6,597 bases of DNA from Pseudomonadota bacterium (GTDB taxonomy: Bacteria > Pseudomonadota > Gammaproteobacteria > GRL18): the NCBI GenBank assembly GCA_030632745.1, contig DAOVUE010000091.1, positions 1-6,597 on the forward strand, in the 5' to 3' direction. The position numbers and the translations under genes were made by a program. The notes beneath the pieces are model-generated. The model saw only the letters and a list, made by a program, of their open reading frames with translations, was not told where the DNA came from and ran no database searches. Positions 6,457-6,597 of this stretch are shown piece by piece (the first letter of the stretch is position 1; every line of letters begins with the position of its first letter).

Positions 6457-6597
6457 TTAACAGGGCAGTTCCATATTAAGAACCGTTTGTGCCTGCTTCT
6501 CTCTAAATGCCTGTAGTTTATCAGCTATTACATTATCTTCAATAGATAAAAGTGATGCTGCGTACAAACCGGCATTCGCCGCCCCTGCTTCACCAAT
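6457..6597 (-). CDS. purE: PurE, N5-carboxyaminoimidazole ribonucleotide mutase (C-terminal end, partial)
   Basis: The last 46 codons of purE run in from the right edge and end with TAA at 6459-6457. The visible peptide begins IGEAGAANAGLYAASLL, which matches the conserved PurE C-terminal block (IGNAGAANAALLAA in E. coli). It continues as a charged helix to the end ELPC. PurE is an octameric enzyme that moves the carboxyl group of N5-CAIR to C4, directly using the PurK product. The rest of the gene, including the active-site region, is outside the window. Its position upstream of purK on the same strand supports a purEK operon. Confidence 0.93.
   Translation of the reverse strand: MGEAGAANAGLYAASLLSIEDNVIADKLQAFREKQAQTVLNMELPC

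Overview
The window looks like a piece of a gammaproteobacterial chromosome. The DNA is AT-rich. The purE-purK order, the TrmO/TsaA protein, the LapG-type periplasmic protease and the ATTCCC-type dispersed intergenic repeat all fit that group. I cannot fix the genus from the sequence; an aquatic or free-living lineage is only a guess.

Left half, + strand (1-4440): an ATTCCC/GGGAAT palindromic repeat (6-103) is followed by a membrane sensor histidine kinase (152-1981). A 132-bp palindromic MITE-like element (2042-2173) separates it from a REC-GGDEF response regulator/diguanylate cyclase (2200-3102). Next come a LapG-family periplasmic cysteine protease (3205-3912) and a small secreted protein of unknown family (4051-4440). 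Read together, this is a plausible path from an external signal to phosphorylation, to c-di-GMP, to surface-protein proteolysis. LapG enzymes release giant adhesins when c-di-GMP is low, through the inner-membrane c-di-GMP receptor LapD. Neither LapD nor a giant adhesin lies in this window.

The most interesting observation is that the small secreted protein directly downstream of lapG carries a Thr-Ala-Ala-Gly sequence at residues 106-109. This matches the di-alanine cleavage motif known for LapG substrates (TAAG in Pseudomonas LapA). It could be a compact, non-adhesin LapG substrate, decoy or regulator. This is inference from a short motif plus gene adjacency.

Right half, - strand (4454-6597): housekeeping genes run in the order purE (only the C-terminus is inside the window), purK, trmO. 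purE and purK are separated by an 80-bp palindromic element that abuts the purE stop codon. trmO follows purK by 22 bp and is probably co-transcribed with it. The two halves converge at 4440/4454, where a perfect 10-bp inverted repeat lies in the last codons of trmO.

Three unrelated palindromic elements sit in the intergenic spaces of this short window, so the genome is probably rich in small non-autonomous repeats.
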